From Halalkalicoccus subterraneus (lineage in GTDB: Archaea; Halobacteriota; Halobacteria; Halobacteriales; Halalkalicoccaceae): DNA of 36,229 bases. Where the stretch lies: the NCBI RefSeq assembly GCF_003697815.1, contig NZ_RDQG01000011.1, positions 1 to 36,229 of the forward strand, in the 5' to 3' direction. Shown here piece after piece: positions 23,143-30,858 of the stretch. Numbering within the stretch: position 1 is the stretch's first letter; each line of letters opens with the position of its first letter. The position numbers and the translations under genes were made by a program. Below the pieces are notes generated by a model. The model did no database searches, was not told the origin of the DNA, and was given only the letters and a program-made list of their open reading frames with translations.

Positions 23143-23868
23143 ATGCACCGCGTTCGATTTCGCGACCCCGCCGGTTCGATCCGACAGGGCGAGTGGAGCG
23201 ACGGAGAGGTCAGCTTCGGCGGCGAGACGTACGCCACCGAGGAAATCGACGTCCTCGCGCCCTGCGAGCCGACCAAGATCGTCTGTATCGGCCGGAACTA
23301 CGCCGCCCACGCCGCGGAGCGCGACGAGGACGTTCCCGATCGGCCCCTGCTCTTTCTCAAACCGCCCAACGCCGTCGCGGGCCATGACGACACTGTGACC
23401 CTACCCGAGGGCCGCTACGTCGAACACGAGGCCGAACTCGGGGTCGTCATCGGCGAGCAGTGTCGCAACGTGAGCGAGGACGATGCCGAGGACGTGATCG
23501 CGGGCTACACCTGCTTCGACGACCTCTCGAACCGGGACGACCAGGACGAGGAACAGAACTGGATCCGGGGGAAGGCCTTCGACAACGCCGCGCCGATGGG
23601 TCCGGTTCTCGCAACGCCCGAGGAGGTCCCCGACGACGCGCGGATCCAGTTGCGCGTCGACGGCGAGACGCGCCAGGATTCGACCCTTGAGCACCTCATA
23701 TTCTCGGTTCCCGAGTTGATCGCCGAGATCACCCACTACATGACCCTCGAACCCGGCGACGTGATCGCGACGGGTACTCCTGAGGGTGTCGGGCCGGTCG
23801 AGGACGGCGAGACGGTCGAAGTCGAGATCGAAGGGATCGGAACGCTCGAACACGAGATACGCCAGTAA
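23143..23868 (+). CDS. Fumarylacetoacetate hydrolase family protein
   Basis: Hydrolase or decarboxylase of beta-diketo or oxo-acids (acylpyruvate, oxaloacetate and related substrates). The 241-aa protein shows [43 protein letters not shown] with the metal-binding glutamates, [12 protein letters not shown] with the acidic metal ligand, and [13 protein letters not shown] and [13 protein letters not shown]. These appear in the order typical of FAHD1-like proteins. Start supported by a TATA-like box. Possibly involved in aromatic or oxo-acid degradation; no pathway partners nearby. Confidence 0.92.
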   Translation: MHRVRFRDPAGSIRQGEWSDGEVSFGGETYATEEIDVLAPCEPTKIVCIGRNYAAHAAERDEDVPDRPLLFLKPPNAVAGHDDTVTLPEGRYVEHEAELGVVIGEQCRNVSEDDAEDVIAGYTCFDDLSNRDDQDEEQNWIRGKAFDNAAPMGPVLATPEEVPDDARIQLRVDGETRQDSTLEHLIFSVPELIAEITHYMTLEPGDVIATGTPEGVGPVEDGETVEVEIEGIGTLEHEIRQ

Positions 23869-23913
23869 TCGCGAGACGGCGCTACGGTAAACCTCGGAGG
23901 GTCCGATCGCTGG

Positions 23914-23921
23914 CTATTTAT
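23914..23921 (+). promoter_or_regulatory. TATA-like box of the lipoprotein gene
   Basis: ctatttat is centred about 28 nt before the ATG at 23945, favouring that codon over the in-frame GTG at 23939. Confidence 0.5.
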
Positions 23922-23944
23922 CACATCGAGCGATCCGAGTGTAT

Positions 23945-24196
23945 ATGCAACGACGCAGCTTTCTCGCGCTGGGAGTCACGAGCGTCTCGCTGCTCGCCGG
24001 CTGTACCGACGTTGGCGGCATTAACGGTGGAGACGACGGAGAGAGCGGGGCGAACGGGAACGATACCGACTCGGACGACCACGGGCACGAACACGACGGC
24101 GAAAATCACAGCCACGGCGACGATGGGAACCATAGCCACGACGGTGAGGAAAACCACAGTCACGACGGCGAGGAGAACCACAGTCACGATCTCTGA
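23945..24196 (+). CDS. Histidine-rich repeat lipoprotein
   Basis: An 83-aa exported protein. The N-terminus MQRRSFLALGVTSVSLLAGC combines a twin-arginine-like RR-SFLALG signal with a lipobox LLAGC, so the cysteine would become lipid-linked. After an Asp/Gly/Asn linker come histidine clusters: DDHGHEHDGE and four NHSH units (NHSHGDDG, NHSHDGEE twice, NHSHDL). No folded domain is visible. Alternating His and acidic residues suggest binding of zinc, copper, nickel or cobalt at the cell surface. Neighbouring genes do not include a metal transporter. Function not established. Confidence 0.72.
   Translation: MQRRSFLALGVTSVSLLAGCTDVGGINGGDDGESGANGNDTDSDDHGHEHDGENHSHGDDGNHSHDGEENHSHDGEENHSHDL
24104..24193 (+). 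repeat. Tandem repeat encoding NHSH units
   Basis: Four 24-nt-spaced units each encode Asn-His-Ser-His plus acidic residues. The last units are nearly identical in DNA (aaccacagtcacgacggcga), indicating recent duplication or slippage. Confidence 0.75.
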
Positions 24197-24227
24197 TCGG
24201 CTCCCGTCCCGAACCGAAGACTGAACG

Positions 24228-24237
24228 GTTTTTTACC
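24228..24237 (+). promoter_or_regulatory. TATA-like box of gatE
   Basis: gttttttacc is centred about 29 nt before the ATG at 24261, fitting a leaderless start. The T-run may also help end the preceding lipoprotein transcript. Confidence 0.5.
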
Positions 24238-24260
24238 ACTCGGATCCCCACGTCGGCACA

Positions 24261-26132
24261 ATGACCGACGCGTATGACTACGAGGAGCTTGGGCTCGTCG
24301 CCGGTCTCGAGATCCACCAGCAGCTCGACACGGCGACGAAGCTCTTCTGTTCCTGTCCGACCGAACGGCGCGACCCCGATGAATCGACCCACCGGTTCTC
24401 GCGGTATCTCCACCCGACCAAAAGCGAGCTCGGCGAGATCGACGAGGCGGCCTTGGAGGAGAGCCGGGTCGACCGCGAGTTCGAGTACCTCGCGTACGAT
24501 ACGACCTGTCTGGTCGAGGCCGATGACGAGCCACCGCATCGAATCGACGGCGAGGCGCTCGACGTCGCACTGGAGATCGTACGGCTGCTCGACGCCGAGC
24601 CGGTCGATCAGGCCCACGTCATGCGAAAGCTCGTCGTCGACGGCTCGAACACCTCGGGCTTCCAGCGCTCGTCGCTGATCGCTACCGACGGCGAAATCGA
24701 GACGAGCGAGGGACCAGTAGGAATCGAGGACCTCCTCCTGGAGGAGGAAAGCGCCCAGCGCATCGGAGGGACTGAGTCGGGCGTTCGCTGGAGCCTCGAC
24801 AGACTAGGGATTCCGCTGGTGGAGATCGGCACCAGCCCCGACATCTCCTCGCCCGAGCAGGCCCTGGAGGCCGCAGAGCGCATCGGCATGCTGCTTCGCT
24901 CGACGGGCACCGTCAAACGGGGGCTCGGCACGATCCGCCAGGACGTCAACGTCTCGATCGCGGAGGGCGCCCGCGTCGAGATGAAGGGCGTCCAGAGCTT
25001 GGAGGACATCGCCGACCTCGTGCGCGGCGAGGTCGGTCGACAGGTCGAGCTGCTGGCGGTCGCCGAAGAGCTCACCGACCGGGAGGCGAGCGTCGGCGAC
25101 CCCGTAGCGGTGAGCGAACTCTTCGCCGACACCGACAGCGGGGTCATCGCCGGCGCCCTCTCGGACGACGGCTCGGTGATGGCCGTTCCGCTGTACGGCT
25201 TCGACGGGCTGGTTGGCCGGGAACTCCAACCCGACCGTCGTCTGGGCACCGAGCTCTCCGATCACGCGAAACGCCACGGCGCGGGCGGGATCTTCCACAC
25301 CGACGAGCTACCGGCCTACGGCGTTACTGATGACGAGGTCGAGGCGCTGCGCGAGGCCGTCGACGCCGGGCCCGACGACGCCGTCGCCATCGTCGCCGAC
25401 GACACCCAGACCGCCGAATCCGCGATCGACGCAGTTGCCGCCCGTGCCGAGACCGCGATCGAGGGGGTTCCCGAAGAGACCCGCGGCGCGGACGAGGACG
25501 GGACCTCACGCTACCTCCGCCCACTGCCGGGCGCGGCGCGGATGTACCCCGAGACGGACGTTCCGCCCGTCGAACCGGACCCGAGCGAGGTCGAGACGCC
25601 GGAGCTCCTCACTGAAAAAGTCGAGCGCTACCAGTCCGAGCATGGTCTCGACGCCGGGCTCGCAGAACAGGTCGCCTACGGCCGGCGAATGCCGCTGTTC
25701 GAGCACGTCGTGAGCGACGGGGTCGATCCCACGCTCGCCGCGGGCACGCTCGAATCGACCCTCACCGAACTGCGTCGCGACGACCTGCCCGTCGAGAACC
25801 TGAGCGACGACCAACTCGCCGGGGCGCTCGCGCTCGCGCGCGACGGTGACCTCCCGAAGGGGAGCGTCGGCGACCTGCTCGCGGCGGTCGCCCGGTCCCC
25901 GGAACTCACCGCCGAGGAGACCCTCGAACGCGAGGACCTGGGTGGGGCCTCCGAGGACGAGGTCCAGGAGGCGGTCCGCGAGGTGGTCGAACGTAATTCC
26001 GAACAGGTCGAGGCGGAGGGGATGGCCGCGTTCTCGGGACTGATGGGCGAGGCGATGGGCGCCTTGGGTGGGAAAGCCGACGGCGAGGCCGTCAGCGCCG
26101 CACTGAGAGCGGAGATCCAGCGGCGAACGTGA
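24261..26132 (+). CDS. gatE: Glutamyl-tRNA(Gln) amidotransferase subunit E
   Basis: With GatD it converts Glu-tRNA(Gln) to Gln-tRNA(Gln) in archaea. The 623-aa length is normal for GatE. The N-terminal GatB-like domain has GLVAGLEIHQQLDTATKLFCSCPTE, VDGSNTSGFQRSSLIATDG and GIPLVEIGTSPDISSPEQALEAAE. An AspRS-type insertion domain (about residues 285-400) distinguishes it from GatB, and the PGAARMYPETDVPP motif (about 420-435) follows. The C-terminal YqeY-like helical domain binds tRNA and ends in a Met/Ala/Gly-rich tail. gatD is not in the window. Confidence 0.96.
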   Translation: MTDAYDYEELGLVAGLEIHQQLDTATKLFCSCPTERRDPDESTHRFSRYLHPTKSELGEIDEAALEESRVDREFEYLAYDTTCLVEADDEPPHRIDGEALDVALEIVRLLDAEPVDQAHVMRKLVVDGSNTSGFQRSSLIATDGEIETSEGPVGIEDLLLEEESAQRIGGTESGVRWSLDRLGIPLVEIGTSPDISSPEQALEAAERIGMLLRSTGTVKRGLGTIRQDVNVSIAEGARVEMKGVQSLEDIADLVRGEVGRQVELLAVAEELTDREASVGDPVAVSELFADTDSGVIAGALSDDGSVMAVPLYGFDGLVGRELQPDRRLGTELSDHAKRHGAGGIFHTDELPAYGVTDDEVEALREAVDAGPDDAVAIVADDTQTAESAIDAVAARAETAIEGVPEETRGADEDGTSRYLRPLPGAARMYPETDVPPVEPDPSEVETPELLTEKVERYQSEHGLDAGLAEQVAYGRRMPLFEHVVSDGVDPTLAAGTLESTLTELRRDDLPVENLSDDQLAGALALARDGDLPKGSVGDLLAAVARSPELTAEETLEREDLGGASEDEVQEAVREVVERNSEQVEAEGMAAFSGLMGEAMGALGGKADGEAVSAALRAEIQRRT

Positions 26133-26205
26133 TCCACCGTCCCGACGTCCGTGGTGATCGCCCGTCGTGTCGATCGCACCGGTTGCGCCGAGCGGGGCGC
26201 GGACG

Positions 26206-27420
26206 ATGAGCGACGGGGACGGGCCGACGCCGCCCTCGGAACGGATCGTCGGCCTCGACGCGCTGCGCGGGTTCGCGCTGCTTGGGATCCTCGTGATCAA
26301 CGTCCGGGTGTTCTCGATGCCCGAGGCCACCCTGAGCAATCCGACGGTCTACGGCGATCTGACGGGGGCGAACTACTGGGTCTGGTTCGCGGGTCACGTC
26401 CTCGCGGAGGGGAAGTTCATCGCGCTGTTTACCCTCCTGTTCGGCGGCGGGATCGTGCTGTTCACCCGCAGCGCCGAGCGACGGGGACAGTCGCCCCTTC
26501 GGCTCCACCGGCGGCGCTCGGCGTGGCTCGTCGGGTTCGGCCTCGCCCATGCCTATCTGCTGTGGTACGGCGACATCCTCGTCGCCTACGGCCTCTGTGG
26601 ACTCGTCGCCGTCGGCTTCCGGGATCGCCCGCCCCGGGCGCTCGCCTCGTTCGGGCTCGCCCTGTTCGCGCTCCCTTCGGCCGTCGAGGTGCTGTCGGCG
26701 CTGAGCGTCGATCCGGCCGCGATCGCGGGTAGCTGGCATCCCTCGGTGGCCGCGCTTCAAGGGGAGATCGCGGCCTACCGAGGGGGCTGGCTCGAACAGA
26801 TGCGCCACCGGGTACCGACGGCGTTCGAGCGCCAAACCACGGGTTTTCTCGGCTACAGCGCCTGGCGGATCGGCGGCTCGATGCTGCTTGGAATGGCGCT
26901 GTTCAAGTGGGGCGTGCTGACCAACGAGCGCTCGTCGCGGTTCTACCGCCGGTTAGTCGTCGTCGGAGCGGCGAGCGGGCTGGCGGCGATCCTCACGGGT
27001 GTCTGGTACATCAAGGCCAACGACTGGAGCGCCGGGGCGGCGCTGTTCTGGCGGCAGTTCAACTACTGGGGAAGCCTCCCGCTGGCCGGCGCGTACGTCG
27101 GGCTGGTCATGCTGTACTGCCGGTGGCGCCCCGAAGGGATCGCGACGCGGGCGCTCGCGGCCGTCGGCCGGACCGCCTTCAGCAACTACGTTCTCCAGAC
27201 GGTGCTCGCCACGTCGGTCTTCTACGGCCACGGGCTGGGTCTGTTCGGGGCGGTGAGCCGCGTCGAGGCGATCGGGGTCGTCGTCGCCATCTGGGCGGTG
27301 CAGATCCCGCTGTCGGTCCTCTGGCTGCGGTACTTCCGGTTTGGCCCGCTGGAGTGGCTCTGGCGAACCCTCACGTACGGGGAGCGCCAGCCGATCCGAC
27401 ACGACCGGACCGACGGATAG
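26206..27420 (+). CDS. DUF418 family membrane protein
   Basis: A 404-aa multi-pass membrane protein. The N-terminus ERIVGLDALRGFALLGILVINVRVFSMPEA is characteristic of DUF418/YeiB-type proteins, which are related to membrane acyltransferases. A GKFIALFTLLFGGGIVLF segment and the C-terminal DUF418 block (VGRTAFSNYVLQTVLATSVFYGHGLGLFG ... WLRYFRFGPLEWLWRTLTYGE) are both present. About ten membrane helices. The in-frame GTG at 26167 would add 13 residues; ATG 26206 begins the usual polar tail before the first helix. Substrate and role unknown. Confidence 0.9.
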   Translation: MSDGDGPTPPSERIVGLDALRGFALLGILVINVRVFSMPEATLSNPTVYGDLTGANYWVWFAGHVLAEGKFIALFTLLFGGGIVLFTRSAERRGQSPLRLHRRRSAWLVGFGLAHAYLLWYGDILVAYGLCGLVAVGFRDRPPRALASFGLALFALPSAVEVLSALSVDPAAIAGSWHPSVAALQGEIAAYRGGWLEQMRHRVPTAFERQTTGFLGYSAWRIGGSMLLGMALFKWGVLTNERSSRFYRRLVVVGAASGLAAILTGVWYIKANDWSAGAALFWRQFNYWGSLPLAGAYVGLVMLYCRWRPEGIATRALAAVGRTAFSNYVLQTVLATSVFYGHGLGLFGAVSRVEAIGVVVAIWAVQIPLSVLWLRYFRFGPLEWLWRTLTYGERQPIRHDRTDG

Positions 27421-27435
27421 AGTGGGATCCCGATC

Positions 27436-28152
27436 CTATCGCTCCCGAGTCGCGCGCTCGACCGCCCGCAACACGCCGTGCAGCGTCGTGATCTCCCGAT
27501 CGGTCGGATGGGCCCGCCCCACGAGCCGGCGCACCAGTCGCATCGTCTTCGGACGCTTGCCCTCGGGATAGCCGACCGCTCGTAGGGTCTCGTCGAACCG
27601 GTCGTAAAAGCGCTCGATCTCGGGTTCGGCAGCGCGCTCGTGTTCGACGTCCGGCAGCTGAGACTCACCCAGTGCCAGCCCCCGCAGTTCGTAGAGCGCG
27701 ACCGTCGCGGCCTGCCCCAGATTGAGCACGGGGTAGTCGGCGCTCGCGGGGATCGTACAGATCTGGTCCAGTCGGGCGAGTTCCTCGTTGGTCAGGCCGA
27801 TGCGCTCGCGTCCGAAGACGAGTGCCACGTCTGCCTCGACACCCGAGAGGTCCTCTGCGAGTTCGGCGGGCGTGCGAAACGGGAACCGGACGTGTTTGCG
27901 GGCGTCCTCGTTGGTCGTTGCGGTAAAGCCCACCGTATGAAAGCCCTCGACCACTTCGTCGAAGGTCACCGCCTCGGCGTTCGGCAGTATGTCTTCTCGT
28001 GCCTGCCCAGCGAAGCCGTAGGCCTCTCCATCCCTATCGAGTTCGGGTGGATCGACGAGTTTCAGGTCCGAAAACCCGAAGTTCTTCATCGCGCGGGCGA
28101 TGGTACCGACGTTGCCGGGTGTTTTGGCCCCGACGACCACCACCGATATCAC
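27436..28152 (-). CDS. trmJ: SPOUT RNA 2'-O-methyltransferase, TrmJ type
   Basis: S-adenosylmethionine-dependent 2'-O-methylation, probably of tRNA position 32. The 238-aa protein opens ISVVVVGAKTPGNVGTIARAMKNFGFSDLKLV. It carries the trefoil-knot motifs DVALVFGRERIGLTNEELARLD and IPASADYPVLNLGQAATVALYEL. The C-terminal helix region (about residues 165-238) is a family-typical extension. GTG at 28152 is used: it overlaps the stop codon of the upstream gene as GTGA, so the two are coupled. The longer frame to 28335 is Arg/Gly-rich shadow sequence. Exact RNA target is inferred from the family. Confidence 0.88.
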   Translation of the reverse strand: MISVVVVGAKTPGNVGTIARAMKNFGFSDLKLVDPPELDRDGEAYGFAGQAREDILPNAEAVTFDEVVEGFHTVGFTATTNEDARKHVRFPFRTPAELAEDLSGVEADVALVFGRERIGLTNEELARLDQICTIPASADYPVLNLGQAATVALYELRGLALGESQLPDVEHERAAEPEIERFYDRFDETLRAVGYPEGKRPKTMRLVRRLVGRAHPTDREITTLHGVLRAVERATRER

Positions 28153-28673
28153 GAGGAGGGGTACTCCTGAGAGATGTCGAACTCCCGGAGGTCGATCTTC
28201 TTGCCGTCCTCCGGGTCCGGGACCTGCATCGCCTCGAAATCCACCTCGCTGGGCTCGGGGACGTCTCCCGGGTCGGTCTCGACGTGTTCGATTCCCCCGT
28301 AGTTGCCCGGCGCGCGCCCGCCGTCGGCGAACCACTCGTGGAAGGCGTCCTTGAGTCCGTCCTCACCCATGTACTCGCGCCCGCCCTCGTCGCGAAACCA
28401 GTAGAGGAAATCGGCTTCGTGCTCCTCGCAGAGCACCACCTCCGATCGGGGCTCGCCGTAGACCGCCTCGGCGACGTTACACTCCGCGATGTTCGCGTCG
28501 CCATGGATCAGCCAGCAGGCCTGACACGGCGAGGTCACGAGCGCTTCGAGCCGTTCGAGGCGCAGACGGGTGTCCTCGGGGATTTCCTCAAGGGGCTTGA
28601 ACTCCCCCTCGTCGTCGAAGACCTCCTCTTCCTCGAACCGCCAGCCGCGAAGCCCGATACTTACCTTTCCCAT
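28149..28673 (-). CDS. Uncharacterised haloarchaeal Cys/His-containing protein
   Basis: A 174-aa acidic, soluble protein that I do not recognise by function. It has possible zinc ligands: Cys50-x-x-Cys53 (SPCQACWLIHGD), Cys65, and Cys82-x-x-His85 (LCEEHEADFLYWFRDEGG). The first 45 residues are KVSIGLRGWRFEEEEVF and a charged helix; the last 40 are acidic and ordered poorly. The ATG at 28673 has a box (ggtttttacc on the minus strand, 28695-28704) about 26 nt upstream. The stop overlaps the TrmJ-type start, suggesting a link to RNA modification. Other assignments are not supported. Confidence 0.8.
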   Translation of the reverse strand: MGKVSIGLRGWRFEEEEVFDDEGEFKPLEEIPEDTRLRLERLEALVTSPCQACWLIHGDANIAECNVAEAVYGEPRSEVVLCEEHEADFLYWFRDEGGREYMGEDGLKDAFHEWFADGGRAPGNYGGIEHVETDPGDVPEPSEVDFEAMQVPDPEDGKKIDLREFDISQEYPSS

Positions 28674-28763
28674 GTCGGTGCTAACGGCGTGGCCGGTAAA
28701 AACCGCGTGGATCACCCGTCTCGAACCGGACCGCCTATCCGAACCCCTATCCTACCCCCGTCC

Positions 28764-29891
28764 ATGCAGACCGTCGACGCGGCCGGACTGGGGATCGGCG
28801 ACGGCCATCCCCCACGGATCATGGGTGTGCTCAACGTCAGCGAGGAGTCGCCCTACGATCCGAGCGTCTTCGCCGATCCCGGCGCCGCCGCCGAGTACGT
28901 CGACCGCGAACTGATCGACGAGGGCGCGGACATCGTCGACGTCGGCCTCGAATCGGCGAACAAGCGTCTCGACGTGCTTTCCGCAGAGGAGGAACTGGAC
29001 AGGCTCGATACCGCCATCGAAACCATCGAGTCGGTCTCGGGGGAGGCGGTCTTCTCGATCGAGACACGCTACTCGGAGGTGGCCGAGGAAGCGCTCTCGC
29101 GGGGGTTCGACATGGTCAACGACGTCTGTGGGTTCGCCGACCCCGCGATGCCGGGGGTCTGCACCGAGCACGACGCCGCGGTCGTCAAGATGGCCTCGCC
29201 GCCGGATCTCGAACGCCCCGGTGCCGTCGAATCGGTCGAGGAGATCTACGAAGCCCTGTCGATGAACGGCGTGACGGAAAAGACGATCCTCGACCCTGCG
29301 TTCGGGGGATGGTCGGAGGAAAAGACGCTCGCGGACGACCGCGAGACGCTCCGTCGGCTCCGGGAGTTTCGCGCCTACGACCGGCCCGTGCTGGTCTCGA
29401 TCAACCGGAAGAACTTCCTCCGAGAAGTCGCCGGACGGAGCACCGAGGCGGCCCTACCCGTTTCGCTCGCGGCGACCGCACTGGCCGTCGAGCGCGGAGC
29501 ACACGTCCTCAGAACACACGACGTGAGCGAGACCCGCGACGCCGCGCTGATCGGTCGGGAGTTCACCCGCGAACGTGTCCACGAACCGAGGATCGAGGAA
29601 CTCGACGTGACGACCCGTCGGGAGGCCGCCCGCCATCTCGAACGCGTCGGCGCCGACCGGGCGGTCGGCGACGCGACCCTCTCCCGTTGGTTTCGCCTCC
29701 GCGGACTCGGCGACAGCGCCGACCCGCTCGCGACCGCGGTCGCCGACGCCAACGGCGTGTTCCTCGTTGGCAGCGATCCCGCACTCCTCGTTGGGACCTA
29801 CGAGGGGTTCGACACCGTCGCGCGCTCGCTCGGAGCCGATGTGACGCCCGCATCGGCTCTACTCTCGAAAATACTTCATGAATTTAGATAA
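28764..29891 (+). CDS. folP: Dihydropteroate synthase family protein (FolP-like)
   Basis: Condenses 6-hydroxymethyl-dihydropterin diphosphate with p-aminobenzoate in folate-type biosynthesis. In 375 aa, residues about 15-270 follow the TIM-barrel order of FolP: IMGVLNVSEESPYDP, EGADIVDVGLES, SIETRYSEVAEEAL, MVNDVCGF, TILDPAFGGWSEEKT, VLVSINRKNFL (substrate lysine) and LRTHDV. The usual ESTRPG loop reads ESANKRLDV, an unusual change. An extra domain of about 100 residues follows, unlike the 270-280 aa bacterial enzyme. mptE, which makes the substrate, lies directly downstream (126 nt). Confidence 0.85.
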   Translation: MQTVDAAGLGIGDGHPPRIMGVLNVSEESPYDPSVFADPGAAAEYVDRELIDEGADIVDVGLESANKRLDVLSAEEELDRLDTAIETIESVSGEAVFSIETRYSEVAEEALSRGFDMVNDVCGFADPAMPGVCTEHDAAVVKMASPPDLERPGAVESVEEIYEALSMNGVTEKTILDPAFGGWSEEKTLADDRETLRRLREFRAYDRPVLVSINRKNFLREVAGRSTEAALPVSLAATALAVERGAHVLRTHDVSETRDAALIGREFTRERVHEPRIEELDVTTRREAARHLERVGADRAVGDATLSRWFRLRGLGDSADPLATAVADANGVFLVGSDPALLVGTYEGFDTVARSLGADVTPASALLSKILHEFR

Positions 29892-29897
29892 GAGAAA

Positions 29898-29906
29898 GTT
29901 TATACC
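29898..29906 (+). promoter_or_regulatory. TATA-like box upstream of mptE
   Basis: gtttatacc follows the folP stop closely. Transcription from it would create a leader of roughly 90 nt before the ATG at 30018. Confidence 0.4.
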
Positions 29907-29971
29907 AGAGGGGATAAAACTGGAGGGTGGTAGCCGGAAGGGCCTTCGGGTAGGGGTACTCGGGCCACTCC

Positions 29972-30011
29972 GGCTCGCGAAACCGGTTCTCCCGACGCAT
30001 CGTCGCGAGCC
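29972..30011 (+). ncRNA. Possible structured leader of mptE
   Basis: ggctcgcga (29972-29980) and tcgcgagcc (30003-30011) form a 9-bp stem enclosing a 22-nt loop, with an inner cgacg/cgtcg hairpin. The stem ends 6 nt before the mptE ATG. With the GC-rich upstream part (29930-29971) it could fold into a regulatory RNA. No known riboswitch class is recognised. Confidence 0.35.
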
Positions 30012-30017
30012 CCGGCG

Positions 30018-30698
30018 ATGAACTTCCCGACGTGGAACCCCGTCTACGAAACGATCCTCGCGGACTTCGGGTTCGGCCGTCGGGAGGACGAGCGCGCTCG
30101 CGACGTGCTCGCGGATCTCACGGAATCGTTCGACGAGGGGCGACTCGCTCGGATCGAGGGCGCGGCGGTCGCGGTGGCGGGCGCGGGGCCCTCGCTTCCC
30201 GACGACCTCGAACTCGCCGCCGAGGCCGACTACGTGATCGCCGCCTCGACCGCCGCGGACACGCTTCTTGCGGCAGGAATCGAGCCCGACCTGTTCGTCA
30301 CGGACATCGACAAGAATCCCGAGACGCTTCGGGAACTGACCCGACAGGGGACGCCGGCCGCCGTCCATGCCCACGGCGACAACATCGAACTGGTCGAGCG
30401 ATGGGTACCCCGGCTCGCCGCCGAGAACGTCCTCCCGACGACGCAGGCCGCGCCGAAAGGGCCGGTCGAGAACTTCGGCGGCTTTACCGACGGCGATCGA
30501 GGGGCCTTCCTTGCGGATCACTTCGGCGCGTCTGAACTCCGTTTTCCGGGCTGGACCTTCGACGATCCGTCCGTGGGTTCGATGAAAGCCCGCAAGCTGC
30601 GGTGGGCCGAGCGCCTGCTGTACTGGCTCGAAACCCGCCGCGGCGAACGGTTCGCGGTCCTCGACGGCCGACGTGACGGGATCGAGCCCGTGAAGTAA
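30018..30698 (+). CDS. mptE: 6-hydroxymethyl-7,8-dihydropterin diphosphokinase MptE
   Basis: Archaeal replacement for FolK: transfers diphosphate from ATP to 6-hydroxymethyl-dihydropterin. The 226-aa protein belongs to the DUF115/MptE family, with NFPTWNPVYETILADFGFGRREDERARDVL, VAVAGAGPSLPDDLELAAEADYVIAASTAADTLLAAGIEPDLFVTDIDKNPE and VHAHGDNIELVERWVP, then TTQAAPKGPVENFGGFTDGDRGAFLADHFGA. These are the family's conserved aspartate and glycine-rich motifs. Directly after folP, so the two adjacent pathway steps are clustered. A GC-rich structured leader precedes the ATG. Confidence 0.93.
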   Translation: MNFPTWNPVYETILADFGFGRREDERARDVLADLTESFDEGRLARIEGAAVAVAGAGPSLPDDLELAAEADYVIAASTAADTLLAAGIEPDLFVTDIDKNPETLRELTRQGTPAAVHAHGDNIELVERWVPRLAAENVLPTTQAAPKGPVENFGGFTDGDRGAFLADHFGASELRFPGWTFDDPSVGSMKARKLRWAERLLYWLETRRGERFAVLDGRRDGIEPVK

Positions 30699-30782
30699 TC
30701 GCACGAGGGTTCGGTTCGGAATCAGAGTTTCGATCCTCTAAATCGACGAGATCGACTCGCCGTGCGGGAACCGTACCGGGAC

Positions 30783-30798
30783 GAACGGGTTTCCGTTC
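30783..30798 (+). terminator. Short hairpin after mptE
   Basis: gaacgg / ccgttc with a 4-nt loop (gttt) lies 85 nt after the mptE stop, followed by tctccta. It may end the mptE transcript or sit in the leader of the next gene. Weak. Confidence 0.3.
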
Positions 30799-30858
30799 TC
30801 CTAGCAAGCCGAACCCTTACCAGTGTGTTTCGGCGGTGTACTACTACGAGTTCGAGAC

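Noticed and set aside
24104-24193. NHSH repeats as a CRISPR-like array
   Set aside because: The repeats are contiguous coding units of 24 nt with no spacers.
29925-30017. tRNA-like sequence in the mptE leader
   Set aside because: No cloverleaf, T-loop GTTCRANNC or acceptor stem can be drawn.
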